Source of the DNA: Ornithinibacillus halophilus
GTDB taxonomy: Bacteria > Bacillota > Bacilli > Bacillales > Amphibacillaceae
Direction: 5' to 3'
Assembly: GCF_900129485.1 (NCBI RefSeq)
Contig: NZ_FQVW01000001.1
Span: forward strand, 413,708-477,707
Length of the DNA: 64,000 nucleotides
Every line of letters begins with the position of its first letter. Within the stretch, counting starts at the first letter, position 1. Under the pieces are notes generated by a model. That model worked only from the letters and a program-made list of their open reading frames with translations, had not been told where the DNA came from and ran no database searches. This document shows, piece after piece, positions 1 to 9,840 of this stretch. The translations under genes were made by a program, and so were the position numbers.

Positions 1-14
1 AGGACAACCTTTGA

Positions 15-1292
15 TTAACTAGCTATTTCTTCGTCATAAATATTTACTCCAGCATCTTGAAGCATCCATTCTATATGAACTCCATATCCACTTGTTGGAT
101 CGTTGACGAATACATGAGTTACTGCACCAATTATTTTACCGTCCTGGATGATTGGACTACCACTCATCCCCTGAACAATGCCACCTGTTTTATCTAATAA
201 TCGCTCATCTGTAATTTGGATAACCATACCCTTAGTTGCTGGTGATTTTTGTGGAATACTGCTCACCACTTCAACATCAAATTCTTCTACCTTTTCATCA
301 TCAATAACAGTTAGGATTTTAGCTGGCCCTTCCTTAACTTGATGAGATAATGCTACAGGCATCGGTTTATCATAGCTACCGTTAGATATTGAATTATCCA
401 ATGTACCGAATATCCCGAATGGACTATTTTTCGTTATCGTACCAATTTTGTTTTCTCTTATTGAGAATCTCGCTTGTTTTTCACCTGGAACACCGTTGTT
501 CCCTTTTTCAATTGAAGTTACTGAAGAACGAACGATTGTACCATTATTTATTTCAATTGGCTTCTTCGTGTCCATATCTGAGATTACGTGGCCTAAAGCT
601 CCATACTTTTTAGAATTAGGTTCAAAAAAGGTCATTGTTCCAATTCCAGCGGCCGAATCACGAATATAAAGACCAATACGGTATTCATTTTCTTTAGGGT
701 CTTTAATAGGAGTTAACGTTCTATCTAACGTTTCTTTACCTCTTTTTATTTTTATCTCTAGTGCTTCACCTTTATCACCAGCTGCTTCAACTAGTGGCTT
801 TACATCCTTCATTTCTTGAATTTCATTTCCATCAATTTCGAGGATAACGTCTCCTACCTCGATTTTTGCATCTTCACCAGGTGACATAGAGTTTTCTCCA
901 TCCTTCACTAGATGGTGTCCAACAACTAATACACCTTTTGTTTGTAATTGAACGCCGATGGATTGTCCACCTGGAATCACTTTTACATCATCTAAAACTG
1001 AAACATCAACTTTTTTTATCGGCAATCCCATAACTGAGTATGTCAATTGACTATTCCCTGATTCTGTAGCATGGAACATCGATGTGTCAATGGCCTCTAT
1101 GCTATTGGATGAAGCCTCTACTTCAACAGCATTACCTAAACTAGGAACCTCTATAGGAGATTGATTACTAAATGTGACTATTTGATTCGGAATGGAAAAA
1201 TAATTTTGTATCGGGGGCATAAAAGGAACTGTAAGCAAACCAATAAAGAGCACAACGCCCAAGAAAATTCGTAAATTTATATTCTTTTTCAC
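15..1292 (-). CDS. spoIVB: SpoIVB, serine peptidase of the sigma-K checkpoint
   Basis: S55-family peptidase made in the forespore. It is secreted across the inner forespore membrane and cleaves SpoIVFA, which activates pro-sigma-K processing. The protein has an N-terminal membrane anchor, a PDZ domain (about residues 115-200) and a C-terminal peptidase domain with the catalytic-serine motif GMSGSPI followed by GAVTHVFV. An AGGAG-type Shine-Dalgarno touches a first GTG but lies about 9 nt from a second GTG, so I prefer the second start at 1292; the alternative is 1301. In B. subtilis the next gene downstream is spo0A, which would lie just outside the window. The length, about 425 aa, is normal for the family. 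Confidence 0.96.
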   Translation of the reverse strand: MKKNINLRIFLGVVLFIGLLTVPFMPPIQNYFSIPNQIVTFSNQSPIEVPSLGNAVEVEASSNSIEAIDTSMFHATESGNSQLTYSVMGLPIKKVDVSVLDDVKVIPGGQSIGVQLQTKGVLVVGHHLVKDGENSMSPGEDAKIEVGDVILEIDGNEIQEMKDVKPLVEAAGDKGEALEIKIKRGKETLDRTLTPIKDPKENEYRIGLYIRDSAAGIGTMTFFEPNSKKYGALGHVISDMDTKKPIEINNGTIVRSSVTSIEKGNNGVPGEKQARFSIRENKIGTITKNSPFGIFGTLDNSISNGSYDKPMPVALSHQVKEGPAKILTVIDDEKVEEFDVEVVSSIPQKSPATKGMVIQITDERLLDKTGGIVQGMSGSPIIQDGKIIGAVTHVFVNDPTSGYGVHIEWMLQDAGVNIYDEEIAS

Positions 1293-1320
1293 CCAATTCA
1301 CTCTCCTCGTTCCTAACCCA

Positions 1321-1351
1321 TACCATGAAATATTTCTGTAGTTCTAATTTG
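1321..1351 (-). promoter_or_regulatory. possible sigma-G/F promoter of spoIVB
   Basis: On the minus strand CATGGTA (1327-1321) matches the sigma-G -10 pattern CATNNTA about 30 nt upstream of the start. The -35 region, around 1345-1351, is a poor match. Forespore expression of spoIVB is known in B. subtilis, but the site itself is only a pattern match. Confidence 0.35.
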
Positions 1352-1488
1352 ACCTTTAACCACTATTTTTAAACTGGTGAGAGTTTAGTAAAGATGTGTA
1401 ACATTTCCTGTAAAAAAAAGAGAAAATGATGTATAGTCTCTGGAATCAAAGAGTGAGAGCATTTTTCAACTCTCAAACTTTGATGTAC

Positions 1489-3237
1489 TTATTTTACACT
1501 AGTTATTTTTTCTTTTTTACTTTTAAATGTTTGAGCTAATTCAAGAAGTTCTTTTGCGTGGCTTTTAGCCGTAGAAGTTAATTTAGTACCTGTTATCATG
1601 CGACTAAGTTCATTGATTTGTTCATCTAATGTTAATTCGGAAACTTTTGTAAAGGTTCGATTACTATCTTCAATTTTGCTTATAAACTTATGAGTATCTG
1701 CCATTGCAGCTACTTGTGGCAAGTGAGATATACATAGTACCTGTGATTCGTTAGAAATTTGATAAATTTTCTCAGCAATAGCTTGAGCAACTCGTCCACT
1801 TACCCCCGTATCAACTTCGTCAAAAATCACACTAGTTACTCCTTGGTGTTTGGCAAAGATCTTTTTTAAGGCGAGCATAATTCGTGATAACTCTCCACCT
1901 GATGCAACTTTATTAAGTTCCTTCAGTGGTTCACCCGTATTGGTTGATATCATGAATCGGACTTGATCAAACCCATTTTGATGTAACTTTACTTGTTTTC
2001 TCTCCTCATTACTTAGACGCCTATTATCAATTTCAGGATTAAATGAAATAGCAAATGATGCTTTTTCTAAATACAAGCCATTTAATTCTTTATGTACTTC
2101 TTTAATTAATTGTTTTGCGGATTTTCTTCTAATATCATGCAACTCTTTTGCTTCAAGAAAAGTATCTTGCTCAAGTTCTTCAATTTGAATTAATAATTTT
2201 TCGATATGAGTATCTTTATTTTGTATTTGTTCAATCTCTTCTTCTATCGTACCCATATATTCAATCATTTCATTCACTGTAGCGCCATATTTTTTCTTTA
2301 AACGACCAATTTCACTTAACCTTGCTTCAATTTCATTTAATCTTTCTGGATTAAATTCCAATGTTTCCCAATAATTCCGTAGATCCATTGTAATTTCTTG
2401 TATGTTATAGTAATGATTTCCAAGTTCCTCAGCTTTTTGTTTAATAAACGGATCATACTCTTGATTGTCGTCTAAGGATTGTTGAGCAACATTTAGCCAT
2501 TCAATACCTTTACGTTCACCATAAAGTGCCTCATAGGCATCATGAACACCTTTATAAATTCGTTCATAATTAGCTAGATGACTTCTCTCTTTCTCTAGTT
2601 CTTCATCTTCATTCGGTTCTAATTGTGCTTGTTCTAACTCGTTTAATTGGAATTGCAATAAATCCAATCGATGAGCCATTTCTTGTTCATTTTCACTAAG
2701 CTCTTTATATCGATTTTTAAGAGTTCGTAACTGAGAATAAAGCTTAGTATATTCGGTCTTTACCTGTGAGACACGTTCGTAATCATAGTAGTCTAATAAG
2801 TCAATATGACGATCAGAATCCATTAATGATTGTGTCTCGTGTTGGCTGTGAATATCAATTAAAGTTTTACCAAATTCACGTAATATAGCCAAAGTGACTA
2901 GTTTTCCGTTTACCCGACAAATACTTTTTCCACTTGCAGTTATTGTTCTTTGTAATACAACTTGTTCATCCGTTATTTCTACACCATACTCTTTACCAAC
3001 TTGATAAATTGGGTGTCGATGATAATCAATTGAAAATAACCCTTCAATTTCAGCTTTATCCTTACCATGTCGAACAAATTCAACTGATCCGCGTCCACCT
3101 GCCAACAATTGGATTGCATCAATAATAATGGATTTTCCTGCACCTGTTTCTCCTGTTAGTACAGTTAATCCTTCCCCAAATGTTATGGCTATTTCATCAA
3201 TTATTGCAAAATTCTTTATCGATAATTCTGTAAGCAT
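1489..3237 (-). CDS. recN: RecN, DNA double-strand break repair ATPase
   Basis: SMC-like ATPase that gathers at double-strand breaks early in recombinational repair. The Walker A motif GETGAGKS lies at residues 29-36. A long central coiled coil (about 160-370) separates the ATPase halves. The ABC-type signature SGGELSR and the Walker B stretch VIFDEVDTG lie near residues 455-490. At 582 aa it is full length. It follows ahrC by 25 nt, the conserved ahrC-recN order. A weak hairpin near 1447-1483 follows the stop but has no clear U tract. Confidence 0.98.
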   Translation of the reverse strand: MLTELSIKNFAIIDEIAITFGEGLTVLTGETGAGKSIIIDAIQLLAGGRGSVEFVRHGKDKAEIEGLFSIDYHRHPIYQVGKEYGVEITDEQVVLQRTITASGKSICRVNGKLVTLAILREFGKTLIDIHSQHETQSLMDSDRHIDLLDYYDYERVSQVKTEYTKLYSQLRTLKNRYKELSENEQEMAHRLDLLQFQLNELEQAQLEPNEDEELEKERSHLANYERIYKGVHDAYEALYGERKGIEWLNVAQQSLDDNQEYDPFIKQKAEELGNHYYNIQEITMDLRNYWETLEFNPERLNEIEARLSEIGRLKKKYGATVNEMIEYMGTIEEEIEQIQNKDTHIEKLLIQIEELEQDTFLEAKELHDIRRKSAKQLIKEVHKELNGLYLEKASFAISFNPEIDNRRLSNEERKQVKLHQNGFDQVRFMISTNTGEPLKELNKVASGGELSRIMLALKKIFAKHQGVTSVIFDEVDTGVSGRVAQAIAEKIYQISNESQVLCISHLPQVAAMADTHKFISKIEDSNRTFTKVSELTLDEQINELSRMITGTKLTSTAKSHAKELLELAQTFKSKKEKITSVK

Positions 3238-3262
3238 AAACGTTTCCCCCTAGTGACCATCT

Positions 3263-3712
3263 TTATAACATTTCAATAAAGCGATCTTTAATTAAGGTTG
3301 TATCATCCTCTGAGCGACAAATAATTAAACAAGTATCATCTCCACAAATAGTACCCATTATCTCGTCCCAATCTAAATTATCAATTAAGGCACCTATAGC
3401 ATGTGCATTCCCTGGTAGTGTTTTTAAGACGATGAAATGACTTGTATGATCAATTTTTACAAAGACATCCATAATCAAACGTTTTAGTTTATCATGTGGA
3501 TTAAAACGTTGATCCGCCGGCAAACTGTATTTGTACTTTCCTGTAATGGTTGGAACCTTTACGAGGTGTAACTCTTTTATATCTCTAGAAACAGTTGCCT
3601 GTGTTACATTGAAATTTAAATTCTTTAATTGTTCAACTAGTTCATCTTGTGTTTCGATTTCATTCTCAGTGATTAGTTCCCTAATCTTAATATGGCGTTG
3701 TATTTTACTCAA
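3263..3712 (-). CDS. ahrC: AhrC/ArgR, arginine repressor
   Basis: Hexameric transcription factor that represses arginine biosynthesis and activates catabolism when arginine binds. The N-terminal winged helix (residues 1-70) contains the recognition helix around [14 protein letters not shown]. The C-terminal oligomerisation and arginine-binding domain carries GTICGDDT. It starts with TTG at 3712 behind GGGGGATG, and its 149 aa is the usual length. It sits between tlyA and recN as in other Bacillaceae. Confidence 0.97.
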   Translation of the reverse strand: MSKIQRHIKIRELITENEIETQDELVEQLKNLNFNVTQATVSRDIKELHLVKVPTITGKYKYSLPADQRFNPHDKLKRLIMDVFVKIDHTSHFIVLKTLPGNAHAIGALIDNLDWDEIMGTICGDDTCLIICRSEDDTTLIKDRFIEML

Positions 3713-3805
3713 TGTACATCCCCCTTAGAAAAGCGCTAGCTTGTCTTTAAACTATTTTACTATATTTACATAAAGAAAGGACCACAAAATATATGCAGTC
3801 CATAC

Positions 3806-4633
3806 TCATTCGGTCCCGGTTGATTTTAATTGTGCGTGAGCATCATTGACTACCTGTTCTATTTTTTGGTCGGTAACGTCAAAATTAGCATCTTCTTTTT
3901 TCCAGCCAAAATGCGCTAAAAATTCAATATTACCATCTCCACCAGTAATAGGTGAATAGGTTAAATCAATAATGTTATATTGATTATCCTTAGCAAACTG
4001 TATTATTTCTTTCACAACATCAACATGTACCTTCTTATCCCTAACAATACCTTTTCTTCCTACTTTTTCACGACCAGCTTCAAATTGAGGTTTTATTAAT
4101 GCAACAACATCACTACAATCTTCTAAAAGCTTATTTAATACGGGTAACATAAGTTTTAAAGAAATAAACGATACATCAATTGTAGCAAAATTAGGTAATC
4201 CCCTTGTCAGCATATCCTTGGTAACATAACGAAAATTGGTTCTTTCCATTACTTCCACGCGGGGATCGTTTCTAAGTTTCCAATCAAGTTGATTATAACC
4301 AACATCAACTGCGTACGAAAATGCTGCACCATTTTGCAATGCACAGTCTGTAAATCCACCAGTAGAGGAACCGACATCAATCATTATTTTATTTGTTACG
4401 TCCAAAGAAAAATAATCTAGCGCTTTTTCTAATTTTAATCCACCTCTACCAACATAAGGCATTAATTTTCCTTTTATCGTTAAAGGAATATCATCTTCTA
4501 CTTTCATCCCTGGTTTATCTAATCTCATTTGTTCAGTAAAAACCAAACCAGCCATAACGACTCGTTTAGCCTTTTCTCTAGTTTCAATTAAATTTCTTTC
4601 GACAAGCAGTATATCCAGTCTTTTTTTTCCCAT
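3806..4633 (-). CDS. yqxC: TlyA family rRNA 2'-O-methyltransferase (YqxC)
   Basis: Combines an N-terminal S4 RNA-binding domain (about residues 5-65) with an FtsJ-like Rossmann methyltransferase domain. SAM motif I is MIDVGSSTGGFT. TlyA proteins methylate ribose in 16S and 23S rRNA; whether this homolog has both targets cannot be read from the sequence. It lies downstream of oapA and upstream of ahrC in the ispA-to-recN cluster. The start ATG follows GAGG. The length, 275 aa, is normal. Confidence 0.93.
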   Translation of the reverse strand: MGKKRLDILLVERNLIETREKAKRVVMAGLVFTEQMRLDKPGMKVEDDIPLTIKGKLMPYVGRGGLKLEKALDYFSLDVTNKIMIDVGSSTGGFTDCALQNGAAFSYAVDVGYNQLDWKLRNDPRVEVMERTNFRYVTKDMLTRGLPNFATIDVSFISLKLMLPVLNKLLEDCSDVVALIKPQFEAGREKVGRKGIVRDKKVHVDVVKEIIQFAKDNQYNIIDLTYSPITGGDGNIEFLAHFGWKKEDANFDVTDQKIEQVVNDAHAQLKSTGTE

Positions 4634-4703
4634 ATATATTTCCTCATTTTGTACGACTTTTCATATTTATATAGTATAACTTGTTCATCTTTTTACTTTC
4701 TAT

Positions 4704-5279
4704 TTACTTACTTGGAAGTATTTTTATTTTAAGCTTTGTCTGAATAAAGTTTATCACACGTGCCGCAAAGAAAATAATGTTCGTTGAAGAATGAATGGCC
4801 ATTGTTTTCCCAATAGCCTTTCCACCGACCGTTAACGCTGCGATTAAACTAGCGAAAACAACAGACAATATTATTTGCGTGGGAGAGCCATCGCCTTTAT
4901 TAAAAAGGTTGGCTATTTGTAATACAACAATTGCAGAAGCTGTACCACTTATAATTCCAGATATATCCCCAATCACATCATTACAGAAAGTAGCGAATTT
5001 ATCTGCATTTCGAATAATGATTACGGCTTCTTTTGCACCATTTACTTTTTCAGCTGCCATTGCATGGAATGGGGCTTCATCTGCTGAAGTAGAGGCAATC
5101 CCTAACATATCAAACATTACGCCGATAAGGACAATTACTAAAACAACAAAAATACCAACAATCCACATCACTTGACTCAAAATAGATTGAGAAACAACTG
5201 AAAAAATTGCCGCTAGCACAAAAGTGATAACGGCAATAGTAATACTAAATTTAATTGAACGTCTTATTTGTGATTTCAT
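4704..5279 (-). CDS. oapA: OapA, OLE RNA-associated membrane protein
   Basis: Predicted integral membrane protein of about 191 aa with hydrophobic segments near residues 11-35, 38-60, 110-130 and 137-155. It contains a short soluble stretch rich in acidic and basic residues (ASTSADEAPFHAMAAEK) and a basic C terminus. It lies immediately downstream of the OLE RNA region on the same strand, the position described for the OLE-associated protein, which binds OLE RNA and holds it at the membrane. The identification rests on topology plus this position. The ATG at 5279 is preceded by GGAG at about 7 nt, so I prefer it to the upstream TTG. Confidence 0.88.
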   Translation of the reverse strand: MKSQIRRSIKFSITIAVITFVLAAIFSVVSQSILSQVMWIVGIFVVLVIVLIGVMFDMLGIASTSADEAPFHAMAAEKVNGAKEAVIIIRNADKFATFCNDVIGDISGIISGTASAIVVLQIANLFNKGDGSPTQIILSVVFASLIAALTVGGKAIGKTMAIHSSTNIIFFAARVINFIQTKLKIKILPSK

Positions 5280-5369
5280 GATTAGCTCCAATATATATTT
5301 AAAAGTATCTCACTCAAAGAGTCTTTACTCTTCATTTCTTAGTATAACAAATAATGAATTATGTATAAT

Positions 5370-5973
5370 AAGGAATGGCCATTTAAATGGTAAAAACTGT
5401 GGCTTAGGTCCAGTAGGTTTTCCCAAATGGGTACCCCATGTTGCCATGAAAGGCGGTTCCCCTTTAAACCCACCTTAGCTCCGTCACCGAAAGCTAGACT
5501 GGATTACCACTTAGTCCACACTATAATCCCATTTAAATGTCCAAAAGAACAGTCTAGGAGATTTCCTCAACAGCCTTTAACCGTTCCCTAGCCTCTTTTG
5601 CAGTGATGATTTCATAGAGATCAAATAACTATGCTAGTGGCCACCTAGTATAGTTATTCACTACTCTAATCCCCTCAACACCACTCAAGGCAGGCTACGC
5701 TGCACGTTAGGTGTCCCTAACCACTTCATGCAGGTTCATACCCCATTCCATAGAGACTCCTAGGCTTAGTCGTCACCACAGAGATGGGCCTCCGCGGAAA
5801 TCGGGTCAACGCCCACATGCCTTTGTGGATCGCCCGAAAACCTTAACTCCCAGCACCGACCCAAGGCTGGGCGCCTCAAGCCGACACAAGGAACTTCATC
5901 GATGTGCCCTTTGGCGGATTTTTAGGCCCGCCTTCAGGAACGGAGGGCTGACTAGAATACTGCACCATTCCTT
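5370..5973 (-). ncRNA. ole: OLE RNA (ornate, large, extremophilic)
   Basis: A stretch of about 604 nt with no credible gene, markedly GC-richer than its surroundings and full of short complementary segments. The minus-strand 5' end (GGAATGG near 5973) pairs with the 3' end (CCATTCC near 5370), closing the whole domain. The size matches the roughly 610 nt of OLE RNA. The neighbours, ispA upstream and oapA downstream, are the described OLE context. OLE RNA forms a membrane ribonucleoprotein with OapA and is tied to ethanol, cold and Mg stress tolerance. The ends are approximate. I did not run a covariance model. Confidence 0.9.
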
Positions 5974-6019
5974 TTATACATTTATTATATCATAATTTTT
6001 GAATGAAAACTATATGAGT

Positions 6020-6913
6020 CTAATAATCTCGTACAGAAAAGTAATCAGTTAGAGCACTTAATGGAGAGTCTTCTATCCCAACTTTTAATAATGAAAGTTT
6101 TGCTTTTTGTACGTAATCATCCTTTTTCTTAGTTGCACCTTCTAATCCTAGTAACTTAGGATACGTACTCTTTTCATTAAGTTCATCACTGCCAGTTGCT
6201 TTTCCTATTTTATTTTCATCACCAATTATATCTAAAATGTCATCTTGAACTTGGAAAATTAATCCTAAATAATATGCGAAGTTTTTTAATTCCTTAATTT
6301 GTTCTTCTGTTGCATTTCCTAAAAATGCCCCGGCACCCACTGCAAACTTCAGTAATTCACCTGTTTTCAAGTCATGGATATTTTCCATTTCTTCTAAAGA
6401 AACCGTTCTTTTTTCTGCTTCCATATCCAGAATCTGCCCTCCAACCATGCCTTTAGGGCCACTAGCACTCGATAACATCTGGATAATACGAACTTTCTCA
6501 GCATCCGTAAGCAGAGAATCCTTCGCAATGATTTCAAAACTATACGTAAGTAAAGCATCTCCGGCTAAAATAGCAGTTGCCTCATCAAACACCTTGTGAT
6601 TAGTAGGTTTTCCACGACGAAGATCATCATCATCCATCGCTGGCAAATCATCATGGATAAGTGAATACGTATGGATCATTTCAAGAGCAGCCATGGAAGA
6701 TATTATTTTTGTTCGTTTTTCATCTTCTTTTTTAAATGCTTCATAACTTGCTAATAATAGTATGGGTCTTAATCTTTTTCCACCAGCTTCAACCGAATAA
6801 AGCATCGACTTTTTTAAGTTTTGTGGTATTGGCAACGAATTCAAGAACCGTGTTAATTCTTTATGTACAAAATCAATATTTTCTTTTATATAATTGGTAA
6901 ACACGCTTTCCAC
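6020..6913 (-). CDS. ispA: IspA, farnesyl diphosphate synthase
   Basis: Trans-type prenyl transferase that condenses IPP with DMAPP and GPP to give FPP. The first aspartate-rich motif is DDLPAMDDDDLRRG and the second is VQDDILDI. GGKRLRP binds the diphosphate. Start choice: AGGAGG lies directly against an ATG at 6922 but 9 nt before a GTG at 6913, so GTG is the better start. That leaves one base after the xseB stop, and the two genes are translationally close. In many relatives dxs follows; here OLE RNA and oapA do. Confidence 0.96.
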   Translation of the reverse strand: MESVFTNYIKENIDFVHKELTRFLNSLPIPQNLKKSMLYSVEAGGKRLRPILLLASYEAFKKEDEKRTKIISSMAALEMIHTYSLIHDDLPAMDDDDLRRGKPTNHKVFDEATAILAGDALLTYSFEIIAKDSLLTDAEKVRIIQMLSSASGPKGMVGGQILDMEAEKRTVSLEEMENIHDLKTGELLKFAVGAGAFLGNATEEQIKELKNFAYYLGLIFQVQDDILDIIGDENKIGKATGSDELNEKSTYPKLLGLEGATKKKDDYVQKAKLSLLKVGIEDSPLSALTDYFSVRDY

Positions 6914-6914
6914 A

Positions 6915-7148
6915 TTATTCATCCTCCTGTATTTCAAAAGACTTCAATTCCCCTTGTTCATTCATAATTTGAACCATCTTTTCTTGTACTTGATTTAATT
7001 TATCACTACATACCTTCGATAATTGCATACCTTCTTGATAATACGAAATTGCTTTCTCTAATGGTACTTCGCCTTCTTCCAATTTTGCAACGATGACTTC
7101 CAGCTTACTCATCGCTTCTTCAAATGTTTGTTCTTTATTATCACTCAT
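6915..7148 (-). CDS. xseB: XseB, exodeoxyribonuclease VII small subunit
   Basis: Small helical subunit of exonuclease VII, 77 aa, with the family pattern FEEAMSKLEVIVAKLEEGEVPLEK split over the first helix. It starts at the ATG at 7148 behind AAGGAG and overlaps the 3' end of xseA by 8 nt, indicating coupled translation with the large subunit. The stop comes just before the ispA GTG. Confidence 0.96.
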   Translation of the reverse strand: MSDNKEQTFEEAMSKLEVIVAKLEEGEVPLEKAISYYQEGMQLSKVCSDKLNQVQEKMVQIMNEQGELKSFEIQEDE

Positions 7149-8490
7149 ATTCTCGCTCCTTAACATCTAGTACTTCACAATCAAATTGTCCGTCTTTAAT
7201 CGTAATCGAGATTTTATCATGTTTCTTAATCTGGCTTCTTGTCGTAATAATTTCACCTTTTGGGGTATAAGGAATTGCGAAACCTCTTTTCATTACCTCA
7301 AGAGGGTTTAACAAAGTTAATTTATCCATTAATTGTTTTGTTTCAGAAGCCTTTTTCTCTATTAACTGATTTAATAATTGCTGTTGCAATTTAATTAGTC
7401 GATTCAATTTTTCTTCTGATTGTAATAGTTGTTTGTTCGGATGTAACGCAAACAATCTGGCAATTGTAGTTGTCAGTTTTTCTTTTTTTGTGTTCATATG
7501 ATGGTTTATTAACCATTCTAAACGATCATTTTGTCGATCTAACTCTTGCTCTTTTTGCCTTAACAGCTGTTCGGGATACCGAAATGCATAAGACTGTGCA
7601 AGACGATCATATAATCTTCTTTGCTCATTAACCAAATTATTGACGTTACGATTTAAATTATGTTTGAGGTGAGCTAGCTTATCAAGTAATTCTTGCTGAG
7701 ATGGAACAGCTAACTCAGCTGCTCCTGTCGGTGTTGGCGCTCTTAAATCAGCAACAAAATCACTAATGGTTGTATCTGTTTCATGCCCTACTGCAGAAAT
7801 AATCGGTATTTCTGAATGGAAAATGGCCTCTGCAACCACTTCTTCATTAAAACTCCACAATTCCTCAATCGATCCACCACCACGACCAACAATGAGCACG
7901 TCAAAGTCACCAACAATATTTGCTTTTTCGATACCTCTTTTTATGGAATCAGCTGCATATTCTCCTTGAACAAGAACTGGAATAACAGTTATTTTGGCTA
8001 GTTTATACCTTCTCTTAATTGTAGTAATAATGTCTCTGACAGCAGCACCTGTTGGTGAAGTAATGACACCAATTGAAGTCGGAAATCGTGGTAACTCTTT
8101 TTTATGGTCGTCTTCAAAATAACCTTTTGCTTTCAATTTTTCTTTTAATTGTTCAAAGGCTAAATAGAGGGAACCTATACCATCTGGTTCCATTTCTTGT
8201 ATGTACAACTGATATTGACCTTGCGCTTCATAGACACTAATTTCGCCTTTAATAAGCACACTCATGCCATTTTCTGGTAGAAACTTTAAAAATCGATTGT
8301 TTCCTGCAAACATGACAGCTTGAATTCGTGTTTGGTCATCTTTAATCGTCAAATACATATGTCCTCTTGAATGGTGTTTAAAATTCGAGATTTCTCCCCT
8401 TAACCATACTGTTTTCAAATGAGGATCTAAATCAATTTTTCTTTTTATATATTTTGTCAGAGCTGTAACAGTTAAATATTTATCACGCAA
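7141..8490 (-). CDS. xseA: XseA, exodeoxyribonuclease VII large subunit
   Basis: Catalytic subunit of the single-strand-specific exonuclease VII. It has an N-terminal OB fold (about residues 1-100), a catalytic core with GRGGGSIEELW and GHETDTTISDFVADLRAPTPT, and a long C-terminal coiled coil where XseB subunits pack. The start is TTG directly after the folD TAA stop, with AAAGGA upstream, so translation is probably coupled to folD. The length, 449 aa, is normal. Confidence 0.97.
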   Translation of the reverse strand: MRDKYLTVTALTKYIKRKIDLDPHLKTVWLRGEISNFKHHSRGHMYLTIKDDQTRIQAVMFAGNNRFLKFLPENGMSVLIKGEISVYEAQGQYQLYIQEMEPDGIGSLYLAFEQLKEKLKAKGYFEDDHKKELPRFPTSIGVITSPTGAAVRDIITTIKRRYKLAKITVIPVLVQGEYAADSIKRGIEKANIVGDFDVLIVGRGGGSIEELWSFNEEVVAEAIFHSEIPIISAVGHETDTTISDFVADLRAPTPTGAAELAVPSQQELLDKLAHLKHNLNRNVNNLVNEQRRLYDRLAQSYAFRYPEQLLRQKEQELDRQNDRLEWLINHHMNTKKEKLTTTIARLFALHPNKQLLQSEEKLNRLIKLQQQLLNQLIEKKASETKQLMDKLTLLNPLEVMKRGFAIPYTPKGEIITTRSQIKKHDKISITIKDGQFDCEVLDVKEREYE

Positions 8491-9339
8491 TTAAGACAGT
8501 CCTTTAGCAGCTTTTATCGTGTTATATAAAAGCATTGTGATCGTCATTGGTCCAACACCTTTAGGTACAGGAGTGATGAAGGATGCTTTTCCTTTTGCCG
8601 CATCAAAATCAACATCACCTGTTAATGATCCGTCATTTAAACGGTTTATTCCAACATCAATGACTACTGCACCATTCTTCACATGTTCTTCACCTATGAA
8701 ATTTGCTTTCCCAACTGCAGCTATAATAATATCTGCTGATTGAGTATATTTCATTAAATCTTTTGTTCTAGAATGGCAATACGTTACAGTCGCATGTTCA
8801 TTTAAAAGTAGTTGGCCGACAGGTTTTCCAACAATATTACTACGACCAACTACTACAACATGTTTTCCTTCGATTGAAATATTTTTTGATTGAAGCATTT
8901 TAATAATCCCAAATGGTGTACAAGGAAGGAAGGTATCTTGACCTGTCATCATTCTACCAATATTAACCGGATGGAAACCATCAACATCTTTTTCAGGAGC
9001 AATCGCCTCAATGACATGTTGCTCTTCGATATGTTCTGGTAATGGGAGTTGAACTAGTATACCGTGAACGGAAGGATTCTGGTTTAATTCCTCAATTACT
9101 TCTAATAAATAATCTTCAGTAATCGAATCTTCTAATTCAATGAGCTCTGATTGAATACCTACTTCAGCAGAGGCTTTTTCTTTTCCTTTAACATATGAAC
9201 GAGATGCTGGATTATTCCCAACTAAAATTACCGATAAGTGTGGATTAATTCCACCTTCATTAAGCTTCTTTACTTCTTCTTTCATGTTTTGCCTAAGTTC
9301 TTGAGCGAGTTCTTTTCCATTAATTACTTCTGCAGTCAT
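8491..9339 (-). CDS. folD: FolD, methylene-THF dehydrogenase/cyclohydrolase
   Basis: Bifunctional NADP-dependent enzyme that interconverts 5,10-methylene-, methenyl- and 10-formyl-tetrahydrofolate. Family motifs seen are the YVKGKEKA catalytic lysine region, the VVGRSNIVGKPV nucleotide-binding loop and the PVPKGVGPMT signature. The length, 282 aa, matches the family. It supplies one-carbon units made by the glycine cleavage system encoded later in the window. Confidence 0.98.
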   Translation of the reverse strand: MTAEVINGKELAQELRQNMKEEVKKLNEGGINPHLSVILVGNNPASRSYVKGKEKASAEVGIQSELIELEDSITEDYLLEVIEELNQNPSVHGILVQLPLPEHIEEQHVIEAIAPEKDVDGFHPVNIGRMMTGQDTFLPCTPFGIIKMLQSKNISIEGKHVVVVGRSNIVGKPVGQLLLNEHATVTYCHSRTKDLMKYTQSADIIIAAVGKANFIGEEHVKNGAVVIDVGINRLNDGSLTGDVDFDAAKGKASFITPVPKGVGPMTITMLLYNTIKAAKGLS

Positions 9340-9355
9340 AAGAATTCCCCCTATC

Positions 9356-9745
9356 TCATGATTCTGAGTCTATAATTTTTGATAGTACTCCATTTACAAA
9401 CTTACCCGACTTATCATCACCATATTTCTTTGCTAACTCTACCGCTTCATTAATAGAAACGTTTTCCGGTATATCGTCTAAGTATTTTAACTCATAAGTT
9501 GCAATTCTTAATACTGCTCTTTCAACCGTTGCAACACGTTTAATGGACCAATTCTCAAGATGATTCGTTATTGTTTCATCAATAACTGATTTATTTTCAT
9601 AAACGCCTTCCACTAATTGATGTAGAAATCGATCGTTTTCTTCCTCATTTAGTAAGTCCTGTATTGCCACATATGAGTCTGAATCATTCATATCAAGTTG
9701 AAATAGAATTTGAAATGCCTTTTCTCTTGCTGCATGCCGTTTCAT
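9356..9745 (-). CDS. nusB: NusB, transcription antitermination factor
   Basis: All-alpha RNA-binding protein that, with NusE (S10), binds boxA and assists rRNA antitermination. The N terminus [17 protein letters not shown] and the C-terminal [26 protein letters not shown] region are typical. The preferred start is the second ATG (9745), 8 nt after AAAGGAG. It precedes folD by 16 nt on the same strand. Confidence 0.96.
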   Translation of the reverse strand: MKRHAAREKAFQILFQLDMNDSDSYVAIQDLLNEEENDRFLHQLVEGVYENKSVIDETITNHLENWSIKRVATVERAVLRIATYELKYLDDIPENVSINEAVELAKKYGDDKSGKFVNGVLSKIIDSES

Positions 9746-9840
9746 GTTCATTACTCCTTTATCTTATCTATTCCAAATAATAACATGTTTTTTATTCAAT
9801 TGCTATTTCCAAAAAAGTGTTTATTTCAAACAACAATAAT

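Noticed and set aside
5370..5973. RNase P RNA or tmRNA as the identity of the structured block
   Set aside because: The conserved cores of type B RNase P and the tmRNA tag/tRNA-like ends were not found; the size and neighbours fit OLE instead.
5224..5995. Two open frames on the plus strand (84 and 94 codons)
   Set aside because: They lie antisense to the OLE RNA block, have no Shine-Dalgarno, and their composition reflects the structured RNA.
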